The notes below the pieces were generated by a model. It saw nothing but the letters and a program-made list of their open reading frames with translations. It did no database searches and was not told the DNA's origin. This document shows, piece by piece, positions 1 to 9,131 of a DNA stretch of 64,000 nucleotides. The stretch is from Acidomonas methanolica (GTDB lineage: Bacteria > Pseudomonadota > Alphaproteobacteria > Acetobacterales > Acetobacteraceae). The position numbers and the translations under genes are program-made. Each line of letters begins with the position of its first letter. Position 1 is the stretch's first letter. The DNA lies in contig NZ_SLZN01000001.1 in NCBI RefSeq assembly GCF_004346035.1, positions 62,001-126,000 on the forward strand, written 5' to 3'.

Positions 1-2261
<2,261 letters not shown>

Positions 2262-2284
2262 ATTCAACATATTGGAGAGGCTTT

Positions 2285-2965
2285 CTAAACGGGAATCTCA
2301 GCGATGATGGCGGGAATGCGGGAGATCGATTCCGCCATGATGACCGGCTCCGAGACGTTGCCGGGTGTCCCGTAGCCCCATTCCGCGAAAATTCCCCGCA
2401 CATGCGCGCCATGCGCGGCGAGCAGGTCATTGTGATGATCGCCGATCATGACCGCGTTTTCCGGCGCGTGCCCGGCCAGTTCGATCACGCCGAGCAGATG
2501 GCGCGGGTCCGGTTTGCGCCAGGGAAAGGTGTTGCCGCCCGCCAGAGCGACGAAGGCGTCGGACAGTCCCAGCGCCTGGAGAATATCCCGCGCAGGAGCC
2601 TCGGGCTTGTTCGTGCACACGGCGCAGGCGATTCCTCTCCCGCGCAGCGTGTCGAGAGCCTCGCGCGTACCGGGAAAGGGACGGGTCAGGCGCGAGGAAC
2701 GGGGCGTGTAGAGCGCCACGAACTCCGCTATCGCCTTTTCCGGCGCGATCTCCGGAGACGCGCCCCCGAAGGCGAGAAGCCGCTCCACGAGCACGCCCGC
2801 TCCATCGCCGATCATGCCGCGAATGACGTCGTCATCCGGACGCGGCAGTCCGTAGCGGGCCATCATTTCGCGCGCGGCGTCGGCAAGATCGGGAAGGCTG
2901 TCCACGAGCGTGCCATCGAGGTCGAAAACGGCGAGGGTGACGGCGGGAATATGTGTACGCGTCAT
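2285..2965 (-). CDS. gph: HAD hydrolase, phosphoglycolate phosphatase type
   Basis: Protein of 226 residues in the haloacid dehalogenase superfamily, probably removing phosphate from 2-phosphoglycolate or a similar small phosphoester. Motif I is FDLDGTLVDS near residues 14-23 (nucleophile D and acid/base D), motif II is the T of VCTNKPEA, and motif IV is IGDHHNDLLAA near residue 195. The cap inserted after motif I is helical, as in subclass I. The exact substrate cannot be read from sequence, so the gph symbol is a best guess. The gene converges on the DUF3108 gene with a 23-base gap and diverges from glmU. Confidence 0.8.
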   Translation of the reverse strand: MTRTHIPAVTLAVFDLDGTLVDSLPDLADAAREMMARYGLPRPDDDVIRGMIGDGAGVLVERLLAFGGASPEIAPEKAIAEFVALYTPRSSRLTRPFPGTREALDTLRGRGIACAVCTNKPEAPARDILQALGLSDAFVALAGGNTFPWRKPDPRHLLGVIELAGHAPENAVMIGDHHNDLLAAHGAHVRGIFAEWGYGTPGNVSEPVIMAESISRIPAIIAEIPV

Positions 2966-3031
2966 GTCGGCTCCGGGGCGGTCACGAGGGAGCAGGCAAC
3001 AAACGGCAACCTGAAGTGACTCGCAAGCGGT

Positions 3032-3061
3032 TTGACAGTTCTCCGGCGCTTTGGCTACGGC
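3032..3061 (+). promoter_or_regulatory. candidate promoter for glmU-glmS
   Basis: A perfect TTGACA at 3032-3037 lies 18 bases before TACGGC at 3056-3061. The -35 is consensus, but the -10 is poor, matching only its first two bases. It sits in the divergent gap between gph and glmU, 40-70 bases before the glmU start, which is a sensible place. A palindrome begins at its 3' edge. Confidence 0.35.
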
Positions 3062-3074
3062 GTGACTCAGTCAC
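3062..3074. repeat. 13-base palindrome upstream of glmU
   Basis: GTGACT-C-AGTCAC is a perfect inverted repeat with one central base. It is immediately downstream of the candidate -35/-10 and 28 bases before the glmU start. A further half-site (GTGACTC) lies about 45 bases upstream, on the far side of the -35. It could be an operator, but no regulator is known to me for this sequence. Confidence 0.35.
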
Positions 3075-3101
3075 TGTCTTTTGTTCCGAGGTTTCCACTC
3101 C

Positions 3102-4430
3102 GTGCCAGCCCCCCGTCCGACCACCGCCGTGATCCTCGCCGCCGGGCTCGGCACGCGGATGCGCTCGACCCTGCCCAAGGCCATGCACCGGCTCGGCGGA
3201 CGCCCCATGATCGCCCATCTGATCGCGACGGCGGAAACGGTGTTCGACCGCATCGTCGTGGTCGTCGGCCCCGGCATGGAGGCGCTGGCCGCCTTGTGCG
3301 CGCCGCATGCGACGGTCGTCCAGCAGGAGCGTCTCGGCACCGGCCACGCGGCCCGCATGGCGCAGGATCTGTTCGGCGAGGGCGACGTCGCCGTGCTCTA
3401 TGCGGATAATCCGCTCATCACCGCCGTCACCATGCGCGCGCTGCTCGATGCACGGCAGGGAGCCGAACTGGCGCTCGTCGCCATGCGCCCGGCCGATCCC
3501 GGACGCTACGGCCGCGTCGTCACCGAGGGCGACCGCGTCCTGCGGGTGGTCGAATGGAAGGACGCCACGTCCGAGGAACGCGCGATCGACCTGTGCAATG
3601 CGGGGGTCATCTGCGCCGGGGCCGACGCCCTGCGCGGCTGGCTCGGCGACGTGCGCGCGGAGAACGTCCAGGGGGAATATTATCTCACCGATGTCGTGGC
3701 GCTCGCCGCGGCCAAAGGAACGGTGCGCTTCGTCGAGGCGCCGGAAGCCGAACTGGCGGGGATCAATTCCCGCGCGGAGCTGGCGCGCGCCGAGGCGGCG
3801 CTTCAGGACCGCCTGCGCGGCGAGGCGATGGAAGCGGGCGTCACGCTCGTCGCGCCCGAAACGGTGTTCCTCTGCGCCGACACGGTGATCGAGCCGGATG
3901 TGGTGATCGAACCCAACGTCGTGTTCGGCCCCGGCGTCACCCTCCGCAGCCATGTCACCATCCGCGCCTTCAGCCATCTGGAAGGGTGCGAGGTGCGCGG
4001 CGGCGCGATCATCGGACCCTATGCCCGGCTGCGCCCCGGCACACTCTGCGCAGAGAACACGCATGTCGGCAATTTCGTCGAACTCAAGGCCGTCACGCTG
4101 GGCGAGGGGGCGAAGGCCAATCATCTCACCTATCTCGGCGACGCGGCGATCGGCCCGCGCACCAATGTCGGCGCGGGGACCATCACCTGCAATTATGACG
4201 GCGTGTTCAAACATCGCACGACGATCGGCGCCGATGCGTTCATCGGCTCGGATTCCATCTTCGTCGCGCCGGTGACGGTCGGGGACGGCGCTCTGGTCGC
4301 CGCCGGAAGTGTCATCACCGAGGCGGTTCCGGCAGAGGCGGCCGCTTTCGGGCGTGGACGGCAGGTCAACAAGGAAGGGCGTGCGAAAATCCTGCGCGAC
4401 TCCCTGCTGGCGCGGAAGGAGAAACGCTGA
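3102..4430 (+). CDS. glmU: bifunctional GlmU: N-acetylglucosamine-1-phosphate uridylyltransferase / glucosamine-1-phosphate acetyltransferase
   Basis: Makes UDP-GlcNAc from glucosamine-1-phosphate, acetyl-CoA and UTP for peptidoglycan and LPS. The N-terminal pyrophosphorylase domain has LAAGLGTRMRS and LPKAMHRLGG. From about residue 245 onward the hexapeptide left-handed beta-helix carries the acetyltransferase part (TYLGDAAIG, GAGTITCNYDG). The GTG at 3102 is preferred because GAGG lies about ten bases upstream; a TTG at 3081 in the same frame has no ribosome site. Length is 442 residues, normal for the family. Its TGA shares one base with the ATG of glmS, so the two amino-sugar genes form one unit. 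Confidence 0.96.
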   Translation: MPAPRPTTAVILAAGLGTRMRSTLPKAMHRLGGRPMIAHLIATAETVFDRIVVVVGPGMEALAALCAPHATVVQQERLGTGHAARMAQDLFGEGDVAVLYADNPLITAVTMRALLDARQGAELALVAMRPADPGRYGRVVTEGDRVLRVVEWKDATSEERAIDLCNAGVICAGADALRGWLGDVRAENVQGEYYLTDVVALAAAKGTVRFVEAPEAELAGINSRAELARAEAALQDRLRGEAMEAGVTLVAPETVFLCADTVIEPDVVIEPNVVFGPGVTLRSHVTIRAFSHLEGCEVRGGAIIGPYARLRPGTLCAENTHVGNFVELKAVTLGEGAKANHLTYLGDAAIGPRTNVGAGTITCNYDGVFKHRTTIGADAFIGSDSIFVAPVTVGDGALVAAGSVITEAVPAEAAAFGRGRQVNKEGRAKILRDSLLARKEKR

Positions 4431-6253
4431 TGTGCGGGATCTGTGGCGTGGTCGGGACGCGCCCTGCGGCCCCGCTCATCTTCGAGGCGCTGCGGCGGCT
4501 CGAATATCGCGGCTATGATTCCGCCGGAATCGCCACGCTCGGCCCGCAGGGGATCGACCGGCGGCGCGCGGCGGGCAAGCTCGACAATCTGGAACGCGTC
4601 CTGCACGCCGCGCCGCTGGACGGCACGACGGGTATCGGCCACACGCGCTGGGCCACCCATGGCAGCCCGAACGAGACGAACGCCCATCCCCATGCGGTGG
4701 GCGGGGTGGCCGTCGTGCATAACGGCATCATCGAGAATTACGAGACCCTGCGCGAGGAGCTGAGCGCGGCGGGCCGCGTCTTCACTACCGAGACGGATAC
4801 GGAAACCGTCGCCCAGCTTGTCGATTCCCTGCTGGAACAGGGGCTTGCTCCGGAAGAAGCCGCCTTCCGCGCCCTGCGGCGTCTCGAAGGCGCCTATGCG
4901 CTGGCGATGATCTTCACCGGGCATGAAGGGTTGATGATCGGCGCGCGCCATGGCGCGCCGCTGGCGGTGGGGATCGGAGAAGGGGAGATGTTCCTTGGTT
5001 CGGACAGTCTCGCCCTCGCGCCGCTGGCGCGGAAGATCGCCTATCTCGAAGACGGCGACTGGTGCGTCCTGCGCCCGGGAGGAGTCGTTTTCCACGACGC
5101 GCGGGGCGAGGCGGTCGAGCGCCCGATCCAGACCGTCGCCCTGATCGGCGGCGCGGTCGGCAAGGACGGATATCGCCATTACATGGAGAAGGAACTGCAC
5201 GAGCATCCGGTCGTCATCGGCCAGACGCTTCAGCGCATCATCGACCCCGTGACGCGGCAGATCACGCTGCCGGACCTGCCCTTCGCCCTGGAGGAAATTC
5301 CGCGCGCCGTCATCACCGCCTGCGGCTCCGCGTTCTATGCGGGGCTGGTGGGACGGTACTGGCTGGAAGCGGAAGCGCGTTTGCCGGTGGATATCGATGT
5401 CGCGTCCGAGATGCGCTACCGCAATCCGCCGCTGAGCGAGGGCGGCCTCGGCCTGCTCATCTCGCAATCCGGCGAGACGGCGGACACGCTGGCGGCCCTG
5501 CGCGGCTTGCGGGCGGCGAAGCAGCACATCCTCTCCGTGCTGAATGTCGAGACCAGCACCATGGCGCGGGAGAGCGACGTGACGCTCGGCATGGTGGCCG
5601 GGCCGGAAATCTCGGTCGCCAGCACCAAGGCCTTCACAGCGCAGCTCTCCGTTCTCGCCGCGCTCACCATCGCCATCGGCCAGGCGCGCGGCGCCATCGG
5701 CCCGGCCCGCCAGCAGCATCTCATCGCGTGCCTGCTCGATCTTCCCTCCCGGGCGGCGGAGGTGTTCGGCCAGGACGAGGCCATCCGCGCCATGGCGCAG
5801 GTCATCGCGGAGGCGCGGGACGTGCTCTATCTCGGGCGCGGCATCTGCTTCCCCGTGGCGCTGGAAGGCGCGCTCAAGCTCAAGGAAATCTCTTACATCC
5901 ATGCCGAGGCCTATGCGGCTGGCGAAATGAAGCACGGCCCGATCTCGCTGATCGACCGCACCGTCCCCATCGTCGCCATCGCGCCCTCGACCATTCTCTT
6001 CGACAAGACCCTGTCGAATCTTCAGGAGGCCAAGGCCCGCGGCGGCCGCATCCTGGTGTTCACGGACGCTAAAGGCGCGGCGCGCCTGCGCGACCTGGCG
6101 GAGATCGTGGTGGTGGTGCCGGACGTGGACGCCTTTGTCACGCCGATCCTCTATACCATCCCGGTGCAGATCCTCGCCTATGAGGTTGCGCTTCTCAAGG
6201 GGACGGACGTGGACCAGCCGCGCAACCTCGCCAAATCGGTGACGGTGGAGTAA
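4430..6253 (+). CDS. glmS: glutamine-fructose-6-phosphate aminotransferase (isomerizing)
   Basis: First committed step of hexosamine synthesis: glutamine plus fructose-6-phosphate gives glucosamine-6-phosphate. The 607 residues start MCGICGVVG, so Cys2 becomes the N-terminal nucleophile of the glutaminase domain. Two SIS sugar-isomerase domains follow (SQSGETADT and the EGALKLKEISYIHAEAY region). The protein ends with the invariant AKSVTVE tail. It is coupled to glmU by a one-base stop/start overlap, so GlmS and GlmU supply the same pathway. No glmS ribozyme is expected or seen upstream, because the start abuts glmU. Confidence 0.97.
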   Translation: MCGICGVVGTRPAAPLIFEALRRLEYRGYDSAGIATLGPQGIDRRRAAGKLDNLERVLHAAPLDGTTGIGHTRWATHGSPNETNAHPHAVGGVAVVHNGIIENYETLREELSAAGRVFTTETDTETVAQLVDSLLEQGLAPEEAAFRALRRLEGAYALAMIFTGHEGLMIGARHGAPLAVGIGEGEMFLGSDSLALAPLARKIAYLEDGDWCVLRPGGVVFHDARGEAVERPIQTVALIGGAVGKDGYRHYMEKELHEHPVVIGQTLQRIIDPVTRQITLPDLPFALEEIPRAVITACGSAFYAGLVGRYWLEAEARLPVDIDVASEMRYRNPPLSEGGLGLLISQSGETADTLAALRGLRAAKQHILSVLNVETSTMARESDVTLGMVAGPEISVASTKAFTAQLSVLAALTIAIGQARGAIGPARQQHLIACLLDLPSRAAEVFGQDEAIRAMAQVIAEARDVLYLGRGICFPVALEGALKLKEISYIHAEAYAAGEMKHGPISLIDRTVPIVAIAPSTILFDKTLSNLQEAKARGGRILVFTDAKGAARLRDLAEIVVVVPDVDAFVTPILYTIPVQILAYEVALLKGTDVDQPRNLAKSVTVE

Positions 6254-6265
6254 AATCCTGTCCCG

Positions 6266-6285
6266 CTGCCGCCGCCATTCGGCAG
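6266..6285. repeat. small inverted repeat after glmS
   Basis: CTGCCG and CGGCAG form a perfect 6-bp stem with an 8-base loop, just after the glmS stop. It lacks the T-run of a classical terminator (A-rich bases follow on the plus strand). It may be a weak or Rho-assisted end signal, or chance in GC-rich DNA. Confidence 0.25.
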
Positions 6286-6426
6286 GAAAAAGATCGGTCG
6301 GTCGCTCATGCGCTTGATCTTCCCCTCCGTCAGAGGTGTATCTCCTTGCCGGACGATGCGCGGCGCGACCATCCGCTCCGGCGGAAGCGTCGTCTTTGCA
6401 CGCCATGGCGAAAAGGCACGCAAGCA

Positions 6427-7401
6427 ATGAGCGGCAGGATGAAGCCTGAGATTCTGGTCAGCGGGGCAGGGGTGGCGGGTCTCGTCACCGCCGTCATACT
6501 GGCCGAGCGCGGCGGCGCCGTCTGCCTGCACGAGGCCGGCGCGCGGATCGGCAGCGGCGCGTCCTGGATGGCGGGGGGCATGCTGGCCCCGTGGTGCGAG
6601 GCGGAGAGCGCGCCGGAGGAGATCACGCGGGACTCGCTGGACGCGGTCGGCTGGTGGCGCGCGCACGTGCCGGAATGCGCCGCCAACGGCACGCTTGTCG
6701 TCGCTCCCCCCCGCGATCTGCCGGAACTCGCCCGTTTCGCGCGCAGGACCAGCCATTTCGAGACGCTCGACGGTCGGCGCATCGCCGCTCTCGAACCCGA
6801 TCTGGCGGATCGCTTCGACAAGGGGCTCTTCTTTCCCGAGGAAGCCCATCTCGATCCCCGCGCCGCGCTTGTCGCCCTGCGCGAACGGCTGATCGCACTG
6901 GGCGGAAAAATCTTCCACGGCGAGGATCGTCCCGCGCCGGAGGCGTTCGACTGGCACATCGACTGCACGGGGATCGCCGCCCGCGACTCGCTCAGGGGAT
7001 TGCGCGGCATGCGCGGCGAGATGCTTCTCCTGCGCTGCCCGGAGCTTCATTTCCGGAGGCCCGTCCGCCTGCTGCATCCCCGCATCCCGGTCTACATCGT
7101 CCCGCGCGCGGAGAGCGTCTTCATGGTCGGCGCAACGATGATCGAGGCGGAAGATTCGCGTGGGATCACGGTCCGTTCAATGACGGACCTGCTCAATGCG
7201 GCGTATGCTCTCCATCCCGCCTTCGCCGAGGCGGAAATCATCGAGGCCAATGCCGGTCTGCGCCCGTCCTTTCCCGATAACATCCCGAAAGTGATCCGGG
7301 ACGGGTGGACGATCCATGTGAACGGCATGTATCGCCATGGTTTCCTTCTCTCCCCCGCGCGCGGAATGGAGGTCGCCGCCATGGTGTTCGGCGCTGAGTA
7401 A
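6427..7401 (+). CDS. thiO: glycine oxidase ThiO-type FAD-dependent oxidoreductase
   Basis: Predicted to oxidise glycine to iminoglycine (dehydroglycine), the nitrogen/carbon donor for the thiamine thiazole ring. The 324-residue protein opens with a Rossmann FAD site (VSGAGVAGLVTAVILAE) and ends with the DAO-family block around VNGMYRHGFLLSPARG. The ATG at 6427 is chosen because AAAAGG lies ten bases upstream; ATG 6439 is an alternative. It heads a plus-strand group with thiS, thiG and thiE, which supports the thiazole role. The 173-base leader shows none of the conserved elements of a TPP riboswitch. Confidence 0.88.
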   Translation: MSGRMKPEILVSGAGVAGLVTAVILAERGGAVCLHEAGARIGSGASWMAGGMLAPWCEAESAPEEITRDSLDAVGWWRAHVPECAANGTLVVAPPRDLPELARFARRTSHFETLDGRRIAALEPDLADRFDKGLFFPEEAHLDPRAALVALRERLIALGGKIFHGEDRPAPEAFDWHIDCTGIAARDSLRGLRGMRGEMLLLRCPELHFRRPVRLLHPRIPVYIVPRAESVFMVGATMIEAEDSRGITVRSMTDLLNAAYALHPAFAEAEIIEANAGLRPSFPDNIPKVIRDGWTIHVNGMYRHGFLLSPARGMEVAAMVFGAE

Positions 7402-7412
7402 CGGAGGTCCAT

Positions 7413-7610
7413 ATGGAAATTCTGGTCAATGACGAGCGGCGCGACGTACGCTCCGGCGTTCTCGCCGACGTGCTGGCCGAGCTTGGCTTCGGCTCGGCGC
7501 GTATCGCGACGGCGGTGGACGGCGCGTTCGTCCCCGCCTCGGCCCGGGAGAATTTCCGTCTCGAACCCGGTTGCCGGCTGGAAATCGTCGCGCCCATGCA
7601 GGGAGGTTAG
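7413..7610 (+). CDS. thiS: sulfur carrier protein ThiS
   Basis: Small ubiquitin-like protein of 65 residues whose C-terminal thiocarboxylate delivers sulfur to ThiG. It ends in the required Gly-Gly (PMQGG) and has the family pattern of an N-terminal strand (MEILVN), a helix over ADVLAELGF and a basic/hydrophobic C-terminal strand (LEIVAP). A strong GGAGGT ribosome site sits seven bases before the ATG. It lies 11 bases after thiO and directly before thiG, its partner. The activating adenylyltransferase ThiF is not in this window. Confidence 0.93.
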   Translation: MEILVNDERRDVRSGVLADVLAELGFGSARIATAVDGAFVPASARENFRLEPGCRLEIVAPMQGG

Positions 7611-7615
7611 CAACG

Positions 7616-8389
7616 ATGCGCGCCTATGGGCATGACTTCGCCTCGCCGCTTCTTCTTGGCACGGCGCTCTACGACAGCCCGGCCGTGCTGGCCGACTCCG
7701 TGCGCGCGGGCCAGCCCGGCGCCGTGACGGTTTCGCTGCGGCGGGAATCGGCGGGTCAACTGGCCGGGCAGGCGTTCTGGACGCTGGTGCGGGACCTCGG
7801 CGTGCCGGTGCTGCCGAACACGGCAGGCTGCCACGGCGTGCGCGAGGCGGTCACGACGGCGCAGATGGCGCGGGAGGTGTTCGGCACCAACTGGATCAAG
7901 CTCGAGGTCATCGGCAGCGGCGACCTGTTGCAGCCGGATCTGTTCGGGCTCGTCGAAGCCGCGCGCCTTCTCACCGAGGACGGATTCCAGGTCTTTCCCT
8001 ACACCACGGAAGATCTCGTGGCCGCCGAGCGCCTGCTGCGCGCCGGGTGCGAGGTGCTGATGCCATGGGGCGCGCCGATCGGCTCGGGGAGGGGGCTCAA
8101 CAACCTTTTCGGCCTTCGCGCGCTGCGTGCCCATTTCCCCGAAATTCCCATGGTGATCGACGCCGGGATCGGCCGCCCGTCCCATGTCGCGGCGGCGTTC
8201 GAAATGGGGTTCGACGCCGTGCTGCTGAACACGGCGGTGGCGAAGGCGGGCGATCCCGTCGCCATGGCGCGCGCCTTCCGCCTCGCCTGCGAGGTCGGGC
8301 GCCTCGGATTCGAGGCCGGCCCCATGCCGGAGCGGGACATGGCTGTCCCCTCGACGCCGACGCTTGGCCGGGCCATGCTGGACGCATGA
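7616..8389 (+). CDS. thiG: thiazole synthase ThiG
   Basis: Condenses dehydroglycine, 1-deoxyxylulose-5-phosphate and ThiS-thiocarboxylate into the thiazole phosphate. The 257-residue TIM-barrel protein contains the Schiff-base lysine in WIKLEVIGS, the [11 protein letters not shown] phosphate-binding loop and [13 protein letters not shown]. The ATG at 7616 follows a GGGAGG site that overlaps the thiS stop, so the start is well supported. The last bases overlap the thiE start (ATGA). With thiO and thiS this is a complete thiazole branch apart from Dxs and ThiF. Confidence 0.95.
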   Translation: MRAYGHDFASPLLLGTALYDSPAVLADSVRAGQPGAVTVSLRRESAGQLAGQAFWTLVRDLGVPVLPNTAGCHGVREAVTTAQMAREVFGTNWIKLEVIGSGDLLQPDLFGLVEAARLLTEDGFQVFPYTTEDLVAAERLLRAGCEVLMPWGAPIGSGRGLNNLFGLRALRAHFPEIPMVIDAGIGRPSHVAAAFEMGFDAVLLNTAVAKAGDPVAMARAFRLACEVGRLGFEAGPMPERDMAVPSTPTLGRAMLDA

Positions 8390-9000
8390 CACGTCTGATC
8401 TCCCCCATTTATCCCGTCGTGGATCATCCCCGCTGGGTCGAGCGTCTCGGCGGAGCCGGCGCGCGCTTCATTCAGCTTCGCCTCAAGGATCTGCCGCCCG
8501 AGACGTTGCGCGCGCAGGTCGTGGAAGCGCAGGAAGCCGCGGCGCGCCACAATGTCTGCCTCGTGCTGAACGATTACTGGCAACTCGGCATCGAACTCGG
8601 CGTCGATTATCTCCATCTTGGCCAGGAGGATCTCGACACGGCCGATGTGGCGCAGATCAGGGCCACGGGCATCCGGCTCGGCATTTCGACCCATTCCCAC
8701 GAGGAACTGGACCGCGCACTGTCCTTCGCGCCGGACTATGTCGCTCTCGGCCCGATCTGGGAGACGACGCTGAAGAAAATGGTCTGGGCGCCGCAAGGTC
8801 TCGGGCGTCTGCGCGAATGGCGGCGTCTCTGCGGGGAGACGCCATTGGTGGCCATCGGCGGCATCACGCGCGACCGGCTGAAATCCTGCCTCGATGCCGG
8901 AGCGGACTCTGTCGCGGCGGTCTCGGACTTCATCCGCGCGCCCGACCCCGAACGTCAGGTCGCGCGCTGGCTCGCGGCGGCGAGGCAAGGGGCGGCCTGA
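8386..9000 (+). CDS. thiE: thiamine-phosphate synthase
   Basis: Couples hydroxymethylpyrimidine diphosphate with the thiazole phosphate to give thiamine monophosphate. The 204-residue TIM barrel has the substrate-binding QLRLKD motif, [10 protein letters not shown], the YLHLGQEDL strand and the phosphate loop VAIGGI. Start and stop codons of thiG and thiE overlap by four bases. The pyrimidine branch genes thiC and thiD are not present, so the pyrimidine must come from elsewhere in the genome or by uptake. Confidence 0.93.
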   Translation: MTRLISPIYPVVDHPRWVERLGGAGARFIQLRLKDLPPETLRAQVVEAQEAAARHNVCLVLNDYWQLGIELGVDYLHLGQEDLDTADVAQIRATGIRLGISTHSHEELDRALSFAPDYVALGPIWETTLKKMVWAPQGLGRLREWRRLCGETPLVAIGGITRDRLKSCLDAGADSVAAVSDFIRAPDPERQVARWLAAARQGAA

Positions 9001-9131
9001 GGCGACATCCATGCCGCAAGCGTGGCAAAATTATTATCAACGCGATGGTATTACGTCGTCAACGTCATGATTTGGCGCTATGTTTCTCGTGAGCGGCGAG
9101 GCCGAGCGCAACGAGGGAGGGTGTTGACGGA

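Noticed and set aside
6254-6426. Possible TPP riboswitch before thiO
   Set aside because: None of the conserved THI-box segments could be found by eye on the plus strand. A covariance search would decide.
9012-9027. Possible terminator after thiE
   Set aside because: A TGCCGC/GTGGCA stem (one G-U pair) with a four-base loop is present, but an A/T mix and not a T-run follows.
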